Assembly (NCBI GenBank): GCA_025024175.1 | Contig: QCXZ01000001.1 | Location: 34,404,942-34,468,941 of the forward strand | DNA from: Rhyzopertha dominica | Taxonomy: Eukaryota > Arthropoda > Insecta > Coleoptera > Bostrichidae | Direction: 5' to 3' | Length of the DNA stretch: 64,000 bases | In this document: positions 47,201 through 62,200 of the stretch, piece by piece | How positions within the stretch are numbered: the first letter of the stretch is position 1 | Layout of the letters: every line of letters begins with the position of its first letter | Translations under genes and position numbers: made by a program | The notes under the pieces: model-generated | Databases searched by the model: none | Seen by the model: the letters and a program-made list of their open reading frames with translations, nothing else | What the model was told of the DNA's origin: nothing

Positions 47201-50200
47201 ACAAGATGGGCACCGCATGTAATAAGTTAGTGCTACCTAACGGCACCAATTGGCAGTGGTATACTAGCATGTATCTACAGTATCTAGCTAGCAAAAATAA
47301 GGAACATTGATCTACATCACTGAAAGCTTGCGGCAAATTGAATTTTGTTCCTACTTGTTGAAGCTGATTTTTTCACTCCAACTTTTACACCTGCAAGCTG
47401 CACAGAAAACCATGTTGCATCACTGCTTTTTGGGAAAAACCTTTTAATGGGCAAAATTTGCTGTGGTTGACAGGTTCTGTCAGGCACCGTTAAAATGGCG
47501 GGTGCTCACTTTCGGTATATATACTGAAATGCTTAGTTACTATGCCTATATTTCCTTATATATGTTCTGCCTTTAGTGTGAAAATTTCTAGTCAATAAAG
47601 AATTTAGAAGAAAGGTAATAAGAATCTACACTAAATGTTAACAAGTTCTTCCAGGTTACGCCAAGGTAGGAAGCATCAGAGTAAAGCTAACANCACCTAA
47701 CACCATTTTGTATTCTACCGTTTCTCTTTTAATGCATTTTATATTAAGGCTGTTCGTACGTTTTAGGCCAAGTAAAATTGTTAGGGTGGTAACATAATTA
47801 GTCCACGTGGACGTGACAAAGCCTGTCACTATATTGCAGCTGCACTATTGGTCTGCAAGATAAGTTATGACCCCTAACCTGTCACTCTAGTATTGGCAGC
47901 ATATTGCACACAGACCAACCGTTTATGAGCACCGTAATTTGTCATTTCGGCAAAAGTTACTTTTTCTGGTGAAACTCTTTTTAATTCAACTGAATTACAT
48001 GTAATTAATTTTACACCAAGTAAATTTATTACATTCTTACAACTCTGACTTGTACCCTTTACCCCCAAGTGACTTTTTTGATGAATAAATACTTTTATCA
48101 AGATTTAAAAAAGTAAAGCAAGTAATGGTATATTTTATTATAAAATACAATCAAGATAGATTTTCTTTGTGAATATATTTGAAAAACTCAGAAACGTGAA
48201 GTTTTACTATTAATAATACTAATCGCCAATTTTTATGTACATAAAGAGAGAAGCCGGTTAAAATGTAAACTCAAAATCATAAAAAAATTATTTTTGTTTC
48301 TGTAAAGTAATGTATAAAAATGACAATTCCTGTTAATATATTTATACAGTAAAGTTTGATAACTATTATGGAGCTAGGATATTTAACTTCTATAATGGCA
48401 GTGTCATTGAATGGACTGGCAGCAAGAAACTGGTGATTTCAGTGCACAAATAAACCAGAGTTTTTAATTTTAAATCCAGTTAGTTTCAATTTTTTTTGCC
48501 AAGTCTTCATTATCACTGCCCCAACACATATATTTATTGCCTTTGAAGGGAGAATGAACACAACTTTCAGCAAGAATGCCATAGGTATTGGGATTCCGGC
48601 GAAATACAACACGACCAACATTGCAAGCAGTTAATCTATAGGATCGTTCTTGAAACTACCTCGGATTAGCAGTTTGACCTATGCTATCTTTTTCTATTTC
48701 ATCGAGTCCTGTTGAAGTTTTTGGAAGCAGTTCTCCCATTTGCTGCTCTTTATAGTCATCATCGATGACATCTTTTTCATCAGATTCACTGTTGACTTGG
48801 CCATGATCTGAATCGGGACCAACAGGCTTGTTTTTCTTTTTATGTGGTTGATCATCTGCGAAAAGTCTTCTACAAGCTTTATCTCGTTTCCGCTTAAATT
48901 TTCCGAGGTTTCGTTTGGCAATTTTTAGATGAATTATTTGTCCCTGTTGCGTTACTTGTCATGTTTAATAAAAGATTTTTTTTTTTAATTTTTTGGCCCT
49001 GCCTATTTGGCAATTAGCCAGCTCATTAGTATTTTTTAATATTGTTTATTGATAATATACATTTTTACATTATAAATGGACATTCACAACATCCATGCCT
49101 TACGCGGGATTCGAACCCGCAGCCTACCTGGCCATAGGCAGTCACGCTTCCGCGCTACCCACTAGACCAGCTAGGCCGGCTAAAAGGTTATGAACATTTT
49201 GCACTAATCTTTTAGAGCATGTCAGTTAATCGCCAAGCAAACCACATTCGTCCATCTCAGCAACAAAGTTCTCTTCGTTTGGTTTTGGTTCTGTGCAAAA
49301 ATAATTTTCACCAAATACATGCCTTGGGCAATTTTCAGTGTCTCTAGATATTCCTGCCAATTGTTCATCAAACGAAACATCCTGTTTTCCTGAAATTTGG
49401 GGCTTTCTTTATTGCTCCTCTCATTCGCTCTATGTTAGATTTCAAACTTTTCTGCTGCTTCATAGGTCAGCCTTATTTTTTGTCGAACTTAAACGACTTT
49501 TTGCCATTTGATGCAATTCTGAGACAGTTTCTCAGCAGATGGTTTGTGCGTTTGGCGAACTAGTTGTGGTTCGTAAGGTTTTGCGGTCAGAAGTCTGTCG
49601 CTGTCACCTACCAGTTTTTCATACTTCAGTCCATGCATATCAATACTTTGAAACTTTCAGCAATTATATCGGATTCAATTCAAGTAGATATTCATATCCA
49701 ATTTTTTGTGCATCTGTGCTCTGCACTGGGATTGTTCTCTGCCTTTGCACAATTGATGCAAAATTTATTTCACATACCTATGTATAGCAATTTTCCTGTT
49801 TTAACCCCCAAAAGTACTCTTTCCACGTATTCTAAACTAAAACCTTCGAGTAGCATCTAAGATTTCCCGAGTGATAAAAACAAAAGTGATGACAGTTTTA
49901 AGAAGAGACAATAAATAAAGATAATTTAAGACCACAATGATCCATCTGCAAATTATAAAAAGATTGCAACAAGGGGTACATCTGCATAGTTTACAAGCGC
50001 GAAGCTCCGCCCCGCAAAAAATTAAAGGTTAACTCCCTCGGTGCTAAAATTGTACAAATTCGATGCAACAAAAATTCATTATTTTTGCTGTGATAAAGAA
50101 AAGAACGAACGTTTTGCGTATCAAAATTAAATTTTCTCTATAGTACTCTCATCTTATTTTTTGTTTGTTTTGATTTTAATTTTTTTCTTGTACCTTTTTT

Positions 50201-53200
50201 TTTTCGGCAAAAGTCAGTGTGAATTTCGACAAAGTACAATGACAACTCCCGAGAGAAATAATTTAAGCGCTCAGATAAAAAATCTCAAATCAATATGATG
50301 AAAAATACAGATTTTAGCCTGCATAAACCATGTAGAACAGTACGTATAAACAGCCTTAAAAATAGTTGTAATAGAATTGCCATTACCTTTTATTTCTTAA
50401 AAAGTACCCAAGATATTAAGAAAGGCTTTGTGAAAGGTATAATAAGGAAAAAATAGAAAACAGGTCATAAAATGATCACTACAGCAACACCACCTGCAGT
50501 AAATACAGCGGTTGTAAAAATAAGGAATGCAGACAAACTTCTGCAATTCTGAGCTTAGTATAACTTCGATGCTCTTTGAAAATAACCATTTGTAGTCAAA
50601 AAGATTGTTAGAGCTATCTGATAAAACTCATGAAACAAAGGACATTCAATCAGCTTGCTTCTATGCTACCTAATCAATTCAGAATGTTTCACTATTAGTG
50701 CACCTTTGAAACCATTCAACTTATAAAACGAACAGAAAAGAAACAGTGATTTATACTTACGGTTTGATAAATTGTTAGCTAACAATTGTGTAAGCAACAC
50801 ACTTTTGGTTGACGTAACCAGCTGAGTGTCACTAATGGCAGACATCAATGGTGGTCGCTTTAGAGGTTCTCTGGTGTTTGACCTAGAACGCTGTTTGACT
50901 TTAATCGTGCCTGCTCTGAGCATACTGTCAGCTTTTTCTTCTTTCTAAACAGCAATTATAGTGTTAAACTAATACCTTTTCATCAATAAAGTACCTACCT
51001 GTATTGCAAATTTGGAGACGGCAGAAGTGGAGGGTGCGGAAAATTTATAAATTTGAGCAGAAGAATTAGTATTACTAGTTTGATGCAACTTGAAGTTTTG
51101 AATTTGTGGTGTGTTGACCTGCAGTGATGTTTCTTGGACTAAAAACAGTAAATATTAAACAATATAAAAAGGCAGATATCATGATATTAATTTACACAGC
51201 ATAGGATCTCTACGAAAGTAGTAAATAGATGCTGCTTTAGCATAACAATCATCAATGCTTTTCAATCGCAAACATTGTATTTTCAGTAGAGGTAGTAAAA
51301 ATCAGTATTTTTTTGGAACAGGTATATTTGGAACTGTTATACGTTTATACCTGTTATAAAATACTAGGCATAGATTTCGGTGGATTCGTTTTAAAAAACT
51401 GCATGTGTCAACGGCCAGCGACAAATGACGGAATACAGAAAGCGGACAATTTTGACTGAGTGGCACGGCTTTACTTGATAGCAGGCATGACTATTTTTTT
51501 AATTAAGTTATATTTTAATAGGTGCTGTTATAATTCTGTTGTTCTGACACTGAAGCCCATTAGCTTTTTGCGCTCTTCGGAATATATAAAACAGCCTTTC
51601 CGAAAATGTTTTACATTGTAAGAAAGCAATTTTAAATATTTTTCAACGTTTATTCGGGTATATCCAAGCCATTCAACATCATTTGGCATTAGACAGTACA
51701 ATTCACAGCAAGACTAATATTAATAGCATTATTTTGTTCGTCAGTAGCGAATTATTTATTCAAACTATATCACCTTATACTGAGCGTTAAAAAATTGCGT
51801 AATTTGCTAACATACACTTGCAGGGTACCAACACAGACAGGTATCAGATATCAAAACACCGAGCGCTACCTATGCATAGACGGCACGGTAATAGCAGAAA
51901 ATTGTAGTTTGAAAAACCCTTGGTTACAAAATGAGATATATAAAAAAGTAGTATATCTTCATTAAATTTCTTGTGAAATTAGGCAGGGCCGTGGAGAAAA
52001 ATTCCGGGCCTGTGGGCGGGGGTACGGGCCCTTGTATATTTGGTAAAACAAAATTGTTCACATTTTAATAAAATCATAAGAAAAAATCATTTAAATTCAA
52101 TAAAAGTTTTATATCAAATACATTTCAAATAGAAAACATACATTTCTCAATGTGGATATGAATGATTATTGTTTTTCTTGGATATTAAAATGGCTCCTAG
52201 TACATCCACTTTAATAATAATCGGTAAAGCGCTTTCGGCTAAAATATACCTACCATTTACAATTATTATTCAAATAAATTTGACTAGAAAATATGACCTT
52301 GTCAAAATGGAAGCAAACAGACTTGACCTCAAACAAAAGGTAGCCTACAATTCAAATAAACAATTCAATATGGACCAACTAAAATTACAAAAATCATTCA
52401 AAATGGTTAAATTTTGGTCATTTATAATTTTGTATATTTCCAAAATTTCTAAATAATAAAATTGTCAGCAATTGCTACAAATGTGTAATGAATTTCTTGT
52501 AACATAAGTATTTTTAATTTCTCAAATTATTTGAGATGTTCAGTTCCTCTAATTAAAAAGAATTTTTGGTCTGTCCGATATAAACAGAATCGCAATCGTT
52601 ACATGAAAAACTGTATATTCTTGAATGATTGAAAACTGGAGTTTTTTCTTTATTATATACAAAGAGAAAACACACTGCCCACCGTAGAAAAAGCAACATT
52701 TAGTAGTTCAAACAAAGAAAATAATTTAGACGAACTTACCGAAACTGTACCAGCACACCTAAAGGGGTAACAAATCTTACATTCCTTATTATAAAGGCTA
52801 AATATTATCAAATATTTAAAAAACAATTTTTGTATTAAATTATAGACACAAACTAACTGTTTTTCATTCTTTATTCACAAACCTTTTAAAATTCCCTTTC
52901 ATTATATGATTTGAAAAAAAAACTTGGAGTAATTCTCCAAATTGCTTTCTATAACAGTTTTCAAATTAAAATAATACAAAAATAGTCTTTTTTTTAATAT
53001 TTCATACAATTTGACACATTTGTAACAAATCTTCAATTATTTATTTGGAAATTTTGGAGTATAAAAAATTACAAACAACCAAAATTTAACAATTTTGAAT
53101 AATTTTTGTAATTATAGTTGCCCCATATTAACCTGTTTATTCGATCATTGAAATCTTTGTGTTGTTGACATGTAGGCTACTTTTTGTTGGAGATCAAGTC

Positions 53201-56200
53201 TGTTTTGCTTCCATTTTGACTATGTCGTATTTTCTTGGAAAATTTATTTGAATAATAATTGTAAATGGTACTGATGATGGTTATATTTTAGCCAAAAGCA
53301 CTTTACCGATTATTTAATAAAGTGGATAAACTTGCAGCCGTTTTAATATACAAGCAAAAAACATAAATTTACGGGCCCGAAAGAAAATACCACGTTACCC
53401 CCCCCCCTCTTTCTACAGCCTTGAAATTAGGTGAAAAACTGACTAGCATTTGTAGCCTGTATACTATAAAGAATGCATGCCAGAAACACATGATAATAAC
53501 AGGGTGTACCAAAAACAATGCACACTGACCAAACGGGGAATTTGTATTGTTTAATACAGCCAAATATTTTGTGACATATGGATTCTGTAAAATGATATGT
53601 GCACTGTTAGAATGCCTGAAAAAATTTTCTTCTGAATTAAATAACATTAAAAGTTGGTAGTAGGGGACCTACACTTCACAGACTTTAAAAGCCTGTGACG
53701 TCAAAATAAACAGATTGGTGTTGCCAGGTTACGTAACTTAACTTCAAATCAGCACCAGGTGCTTGTTAAAGTGACGATCTACCGTTTGCTACAGCTACAG
53801 CTGTAGGACCAGTTACAATACTCAAAAATCAAAAGTAACTACAATTAAACGCTGTGACACTAAAATATTTGTGAAACATCGTATGACAAGATTTTCTGGG
53901 CTATTTTGTGCACTACTAAAGGAGAATGTAAATCTCACGCAATTTTTCGTGTCATTTGACTTTAGATGTGCTAAAGATGAATTTTGGTCTTGCTTAGAGA
54001 AAGACTCCTAAAAACATTTGCTCCGCACGGTTTTTAGCTGCAACAATTTATTGCCAGACTATAGAACTTAGTTACGAAGCATGCTTTTGCAATAAATGAT
54101 AATTAGATATTACTTGGCCATTACTATTCATGATTTCAATTAGAAATCTATCTTTCGCAAGACTAATATCTCTAATAAATCGACACCATCTGCAAACGCT
54201 GACAAAAATATGAATAAAGTTCAAATAGATTAGACAACACTAGCATAACTAGCTATTTTGCTTCTCGCATGCGTTGGCGTGCTCCTTTGTAGTTTGTTCA
54301 GACAAGTGTCAATGACTTCTGAACATTACAAATGAACAAATTGTTTCAAGCCTAGAGTTTACTTGTTTGCTTTCTATAAAAAGTTATCAAGACAAATTGA
54401 GTGCAATCTTTTCTGAGACTGGTGCATGTTCATGTTCATACAGCTATTAGTAAACATTTTGGGAAAAGTATAGTCATGAAACATATATAAGTGACAGTAT
54501 TTGGAAAAAAAACGACTTGTTTTACTTACATATCATTTACTTAATTTTGTTTATATGTATCCTCTTGAATAAATAGATTTATTATTATTATTATTATTAT
54601 TATTATGTTTTCAAGTTTGCTGCATATCACCCTCTTCCGGATGTCGAGCAAACATCAAAGCACAATTTTGCTTAAAGTCAAAGGACTTGTTGAAATGTAT
54701 CTGCTGTACTACCTATATCTCAAGATTTTGCTAGCATTATTTATGACAGGAAAAGTCTGAGCGCTTCAGCATTTGCATTTTCCTTATAGGAGCATTACCG
54801 TTTAAACATTTGCAGTAAGGGTACCATACAAATATTGTAAAGTCCCAACGTATGCAAATGTAACTTTGTCCACACCAGAAAACTATTATTTAAGATTCTA
54901 ACGACAGATCAGAAAAAATAGGTGTCCTCAACAATAGCAAAACCATTAAAAAAATGTTCGTAACTGGATTCAAGATAAAAATATTTATCAAAATTGTCTA
55001 CAGTTTTTTCTCGTATCTACATTCCTAAAGGAGACATTGACAACTGAAGAAATGTAAGGTTATTTGAAAGTTGGCTATAGTTTTAAAGCAAAAGGCGATA
55101 TAAAAGTAGTAATGCTACAGTTCAACTTACAACAGAAAAGTGGTATTTGTAAAATTCGGGTTTTGGTTTTTTGTTTTATTTTAGTTTGTACTCTTATCAA
55201 CAAACATTATTTTATGGATTTTGAATATAATGTGCTTGTTTTACGAAAATAATAAAGGAATTACTAAAGTAATTTGTATTTAAATACCAAATAATGTGTA
55301 TATACATTATTTTTTCTTTTAAGGAAATGAATTACCAAATAATAGCAATACATTATTTGCAGGTAGTGTGTAATTTGTAATGCATTACCATTATCATGTA
55401 ATTTGGCCAACTCTGGTTATACTGAAGTGACAACAGCAGAAAAACAATGAACAACATTGATCAAACTATCAATCAAATATGATAACATAAATTCAGAACA
55501 TATTATTGACTTACTGTGAAGAGCATCCTCTATCCTAGGAAGAACATTACTTGCATCGTTCATCTGTGGATAATTCTGATAAACATTATCCAGAGATTTG
55601 CTGAACACCTGTGAGTTTGTAACCACTTTTGTGTGCGTTGGGGACACAGCCTTCACAGGTTTTGAGCTTTTCGAGATTGTTGCTTGAGGCTGGTAAGGTG
55701 GCGGTTGTTCCTGAGGTTGCTGTCTTGTGTTGAAGGCATCAGCAGGCGGTAACATCATGTTGCTATCATAAGGAGATAGCATTTGCATAATAGGTTGCCT
55801 TGTATCTGGCATGGGCATTGGCTTGTCATTTACAATGTTGTGTAGTTGTTGGGTGGACTGAAACTGGTCCATCAATTGGGATGGAGACTGGGAAAAAAAG
55901 TTATTGTTAATTATAATTGCTGGATAACCTTTTCCAAGAACTATTTACAGTTTTTGAACATTCATATTGTAAATAGGTAGTTAAATATGCCAAAGCCTCT
56001 TACACAATCCATGATTACAAAAATGTGTAATCATAAAAAAGTAAAACCTACTAAAGTCTATCAGATTGGAAGCCTAATATTAATTTACTAAACATTCAGC
56101 TATGTTAATTGTAACTAAACAATTTCTAGAAATTATGTATAAAATATAAAATAGATAGATCATCTGGATTAATAATAGTTTTTAGAATAATATTTCCATA

Positions 56201-59200
56201 TTTTTAATAGTAATTTTGTCAAATTTCTTGAATATTACCTAATAAAAAAAGTAAAACATGAAGACAAACACTTACAGTTACTGCTGTGCTAGCTGCGGAT
56301 GAAAGATCCATTTCAGGATAAAACCACGGCATGTTGTGTTTGAATTCATTCATGTGTTCTTCCGGCACTGTTGGCAACTTTCCTGATATAAGCTCTGAAA
56401 GAATTTGCAACCTTTATTAGAATTTTTACAGATGTACTCTAATACTATGTATTGTGTCAGCTGTATCAAAACTATAAAAAAAGAATACTTCGCAGCACTA
56501 TATGACAAAATAATTCATTTAAATCACTGCATTTGTCACACACTTGTACTGCATTTTTATAAGTAGCGATGGTGAATGTACCTAACTTCACTTACTTGCT
56601 ACCAGGATTAAGTTAATTAAATGAATATAGGAAATATTTTACTCAATTTAAACCAACTAGATTATGTCAAAATTTAATTCTACTTGTTCTATATAAACAT
56701 ATATATATGCAATGAAATATTTTAAACCCAGACTAATATAGTCTATTTAAGTAAACAAATTATAAAACTGGAGAGGATATTTTTTATAAACTTCTTTAAA
56801 ATCTCATTTAACCAACTCCATATATTTATCCGTAAGTCAACCACTGACATGCTCTGTATGATAAAAGATGTATAAGTCGCTGTTGAGCCAGGCTAGGAAA
56901 AATACAGTGTATATGTATGTATATCTTATAGGAATCAGTCTTCTTTATATTATCATAAAGAAGTTGTATATTACTTAATATGAAGTCATAGAATATCTGG
57001 TTAATAATGAACATGATTTTTAAAAACATTATGTAAATACTCGAATTTAAATAAAACTTTTGATATTCTCGATCATGTTCAACTTTTAACAGTACTACAA
57101 AAGATAGCACTTATTTAAATCGTGCTTATCAAATCAAATGCTGAGTCAAAAAATACATTAACTGACAACTTAGCAAGTTGTGGTGTTTCTCAAGGCAACA
57201 GGCTATTTTAGCACAGAAGGCAATAAGTGGAAAACGTCCTGCAAATTTTAAAAGTCTTAGATACAAAATTATCAGTAAATTATAAAAAATCTCAATTTTG
57301 TTATTTATACAAGACCATGTAATAAACCACCAGTTCTTTAAGGATACAGAGCATCGAATATATAGGAATCAATATTAAAAGACTCATAAACTTACTATGG
57401 AATAAAATAAGAAGTGTGCTCTATAAACATTATAAACATCCTAAACATAAATTATATGAGGTTTATTATGGACTTGTTCACATCAATCAATCACAGCCAA
57501 AACATTAATTAGGAAAGTTGAGGTTATATAAAGGTTTCTAAAACTAATTTAAAATAAACACAAAGTGACAAATGTACAATCGAGTAGGATGTACACAGTA
57601 TGACTGAAAAATAGTNCAGCTGTGCACCAATCTGAGATCCACATTTTATTTTATTAATTTAATTTTATGCTAGATTAAAATGGTATTATTATGTTATAGC
57701 TACTAATGTAACGAGATTATTATGCGATTTATAATCGAGNAAGTTGTCCGTNATGATTTAAATCGATANTAATGCATAGATACTTAAAAGGCATGTTAAT
57801 CATTAGTATGGAATTACTATATTAATAAATGAAGAACATTCATTCATTTATTCTTTAGCGAGAGGCTTGCTAACAAGTTATACAAATGGTTGCAAATTAA
57901 ACAGTTTTCAGCACAGATTACAAAGATTATGAATATTCAATGAACTTTTATCTTACCTTGTAAGGGCTCAAAAGTATCCATGTAGTCATCCAGATTTGGT
58001 TGTAGCGGCCCTAAGCTTGGTTGTATAAAGTCTGCAAGGCCAGCTCTAGCTGCAACAAGTTATTACTGTTAATGTAATGTTAACATTCCATAATAAACAT
58101 GATATTTTATAAAATAATATCTGAACAATTTTTTCAGAAATAATCATAAGTTTGTGATATACAAATCTGATGATATCTGATATAATAATAATAATAAGGT
58201 CTTTATTCGGCGAAGTCTAGCTAACCGCTATCCAACTTAACCTTAGAATACTATGAGAAAACTAGTGGCTAGATTAGAGAGCATAGAATACATAACTACA
58301 ATTCAAACATTTTCAAATAAATAATTTTTGACATTTATCTTAAAAGAAGTGATTTTCAAAGTTTTGTATGTATCCGGCACTAAATTATAAACAGACACAG
58401 GTTAGTCGTCAGTCATATCTATTACCTCTGAGTTTGACTGTTTTTTTAGCTTGCAAGAATACAATGCTTGAAATAATAATAAAAGTTGGCTTGTCACCGT
58501 AGAGGTGTTGCGTCGGAACTGGAACTATTACACTGGAATAGGTATGAGCTGGCAGTTCCGTGCACCTCTTCCCGAGGCAACGGCGTATTGTCATGAACAA
58601 CACTGAACAGCTTGGAACCAGAATAGGTATTTGGAATAGGTACGTAACTGGAATTGATACAGGTCGTACTAAGTAAATACAAAATCCATTCCCTAACACC
58701 TCTAGTTGCACTCATCGATAACAGCAATAAATGTCAGAGCATAACCCCTAATCTGGGTTCGCAGTTTGTAGTTGTGTATAGTTGTACTGTGTTAGAAGCG
58801 TTTTATGGCAAAAAAAAATTGTAGAACGTATCAAGTGTGCTTACAGCTATTTAAACAAAACGAAAGTACTAAATGTGTATGAGAGTAAGAGGGCAGATGC
58901 CCTCAGTGCCATCTAAGCGGAACCCTGTGAGTTAAGCGGTCTACAACTGAGATCGACACTGGCCTAGTGCAGGTTTCTATCGACGGCATCGGAGAAGCTA
59001 CTCCATAAGCAAAGGTGAAATAAATCATCTCTCTGGTCAAACCACTCTCACCCTACGACTAGTTAAAGGTAGAGAGCAAATTGACCATGGCAGACTGTAG
59101 CGCATAACCGCGGAGGGTGGACCGGGTGAGAGTAGATTGACCAGGGCAGATGATTTATTTCAGAAAGTAATAGATGACAAACAATAACCAATGATTTGGT

Positions 59201-62200
59201 TATGTTTACACATTGTTTATGTTTACTTATGAGCATGTACTTACACCAGTCACCACAAATCGTTCAAAAATTGGCTAACCTAATCCATGTACACACACAA
59301 AGACAAGAAATTTTTTTTGCTCAAATTTTGTTTTTTTGCGTTTTCGACCATTTTAAAGTGAATGAGCAAATAAAAATTTTCAAAAAAATTTTTCGCGATA
59401 CAATATTTCCCATCCGTTGGATGCGGAAGTAATTATAGGAGACCAAAATTTCAAAATTTTCTATTTCATCATTAATTTATTTATATGAAGGTGCTTGCAG
59501 TTTCAGATCAAGCAGGGCTGTTTTCTTTCATTGTGATAATGTAAAAATTTTTATTCTGTGTACTATTAATTTGTTTTAGCTACTGACAATGGCTTTAAAT
59601 CCAGAAATACCTTACCCTTTTAAAATAAAGTAGATACTAAATCAGGTGTTATTAATTTTTGGCAAAAATATATATTTAAAAAAATCATCTTTTAAGTAGT
59701 GGATTGGTAGTTACTTTTAAATCACTAAATCTTAAGGAACTCACCAATCTCTCTAGAATCTGGGAAGACAAATGGTTGATTCGATATAGTAGAAAACAGA
59801 GTATCACTCATTAGCCCCATATAATCTTCATCCACCATCATGTGCATATTGTCCGTGCTTTGAGAGTTCCATGACAACATATCCATGTCGTTCAGCTAAA
59901 TATAATAAATTTTAAATTGTTGTATTGATTAAAACATTACACCTGTCATACCATTTCTGGAGTGTCCTTTGGGGTATGTCCTAGAGCATGATTGCGAAAG
60001 AACATTCGCCACTTTTTGTATTCTGCAGTACATGCTGCTAACTTTCGTTTCCAATATTTACCTTCTAAGACCACGGCCTAAAAACAAAGATTAAAAATTA
60101 TGTTATTCAGTCATAATAAACATTTATTTTCTGTTACAATTAAAAAGTGACAAACAGTTAAAAATAGTTACTATTTTTAGTTTCATAAATAGTTGGATAT
60201 GAATCTACCAAATGTTTGTGTTTGAAAGAATCTTATAATGTAATTATATCATTTTCAGAATAAAATTTAACCTTCTAAAAACACTGATAAAAATTAAAGC
60301 CAATGATTCAATTACTCCTGTAATCTTTCAAAAACTGTCACCCACAAGCATTCAAGCAAATTTTTAAAATTTGTTAATCCACTCAGGTACAAAATAGAAG
60401 GGCCACCCATTAAATTTTTTAAAATCAGCTATATTTTTTATTATTTTGGGTTTTACTTTATAATTTTGATTTTTTATTTACAATGGGCTCGCCCTGGACT
60501 ATACAAAAGCAATATGGTATTTATTTTTGCTTTAGATTAAAAATAACGCAAATAAATAAAAAGTGTGTGTAAATGTGGAACATGGTATTAAATTCTAACG
60601 TTCCACGTTTTATTATTTGTTCGATTCGAAATAATGCCTGTTATTTGTAAATGTCTACTTATTTGTTGGTTGCTAGGCAATTCTCATTACTCGTTACTCT
60701 CATCAGGCAAGGCAAGTACTAAAGATGGTACAAGCCAACATTATAGGGCTCATTTACCTAACTTTAGCCACTCTACTATTCAAAGAGTACTACAACATTT
60801 TCANGGTAAAAACAACAAGGCGAGGAGTGGCAGAAAACAGACAACCACTGTTCTGGATGTTAGATTTCTTGTTATTAATACTCTACTACATCATTATTTA
60901 ACCTAAATACAGATAAAAAATCGAGTTTTGGAGGTTTGTGATAAAGTAAGTAGTAAGTAAGTGGACAGTTTGTCAAAGATTACATGTCACCAGGTAGCAA
61001 AATTACAATTACAATCTGCTCGTGAATATGTTAACTGGAATATTAGGCAATGGAGTACTTTTTACTGATGAGCCCTGGTTCTGTCTACATTCACTAGATG
61101 GACATACAACTGTGGAGAAAATGGCTCAACAATTCAGTCCCCAGCTAAATCGTAAGGGAGGTTCACTAATGGTATGGATATGAATATCGATGGAGGCCTC
61201 TACAAAATTAGTCTTTTTTATGGAAGCTCGCTGACTACACAGGGGTATTTTGAGGAAGTTTCGGCATATCACATGGTTTCATTTGCCCCATTTATTGATA
61301 CTGACTTTGTCCTGAAGCAGTATAACGACAAACCATATTTCACGAGTTGAGTATACTTGGTATAAATTGGCATTAGAACACTTAACTGCCCAGGATATTC
61401 CCCACACATAAATCCTATGGGGGACATGTTTGGGAGCACGTTAGAACTTTTACAACAGCACCAACAACAATTAATGAGCTTCATGTAGCACTTCAAGAAA
61501 AATGGGAGCATATTCCACATAATGCGAATTTGTAAGCTTATTAATGATATCAGATGCCACATACAAGCAATAATTAGGTCTACAGGAAGAAATACAAAGT
61601 GAGATTTATTTAAGTGTTCGATTTCATTCTCTGTACCTTCAAGGTTTATTATTGTTAATACAAATTATTTGCATTATTGTTCATTTAAAGCAAGTATAAA
61701 CACCATATTGTTTTTGCATAGTCTAGGAAGGACTACTTGGCATAAAAATTTAAAATTGTAAAATAAAACCCAAAACAACAAAATAAATAGCCAACTAATA
61801 AAAACTAATATAGCCCTGTTTTTTTCACCTGAGTATATAAATCAATAAATATGATTCTTTTAAATTATTTCTTTATGGTGAATTTGTAATGTGTGACAGG
61901 CTTACATCATTCACTAAGGCCAGTTGGCAAAAATTTCAATTTTTGACTTTACACGGTTGGATAAAAATGCATGACTCATATTCAACCGGCGTGCAAATAT
62001 CCTAATTTATAGAAGGCATAAAAGTAAGAGGATTTAATAAAAAACATCAGGTGTCAAACACAGATAAACAGCAGCCTATTTGCATAATCAATAAATATGC
62101 ATGAATTTATTATGACAACTGATTAGTTATGAATTACTATGCAATAAACATGACTTACAGTAGATACAACAATGGACAGATAAAGAAGATACTAACCTCT

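Noticed and set aside
49090..49180. Functional tRNA gene
   Set aside because: The T-arm and box B are good, but the acceptor strands do not pair, the anticodon arm is not tRNA-like, and the sequence continues into a SINE body with an A-rich tail.
52169..52456. 95-codon frame as a gene
   Set aside because: It lies wholly within the non-coding hAT arm, which has an inverted relative on the other side; no domain is visible.
53369..53647. 92-codon minus-strand frame
   Set aside because: It straddles the hAT right terminus and flanking intron; no protein-like features.
54577..54605. ATT repeat as an independent microsatellite of interest
   Set aside because: It directly follows an AATAAA-containing 3' end and is best read as a retroelement tail.
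58409..58711. 100-codon minus-strand frame as a gene
   Set aside because: It overlaps a small MITE with perfect inverted ends and shows no domain.
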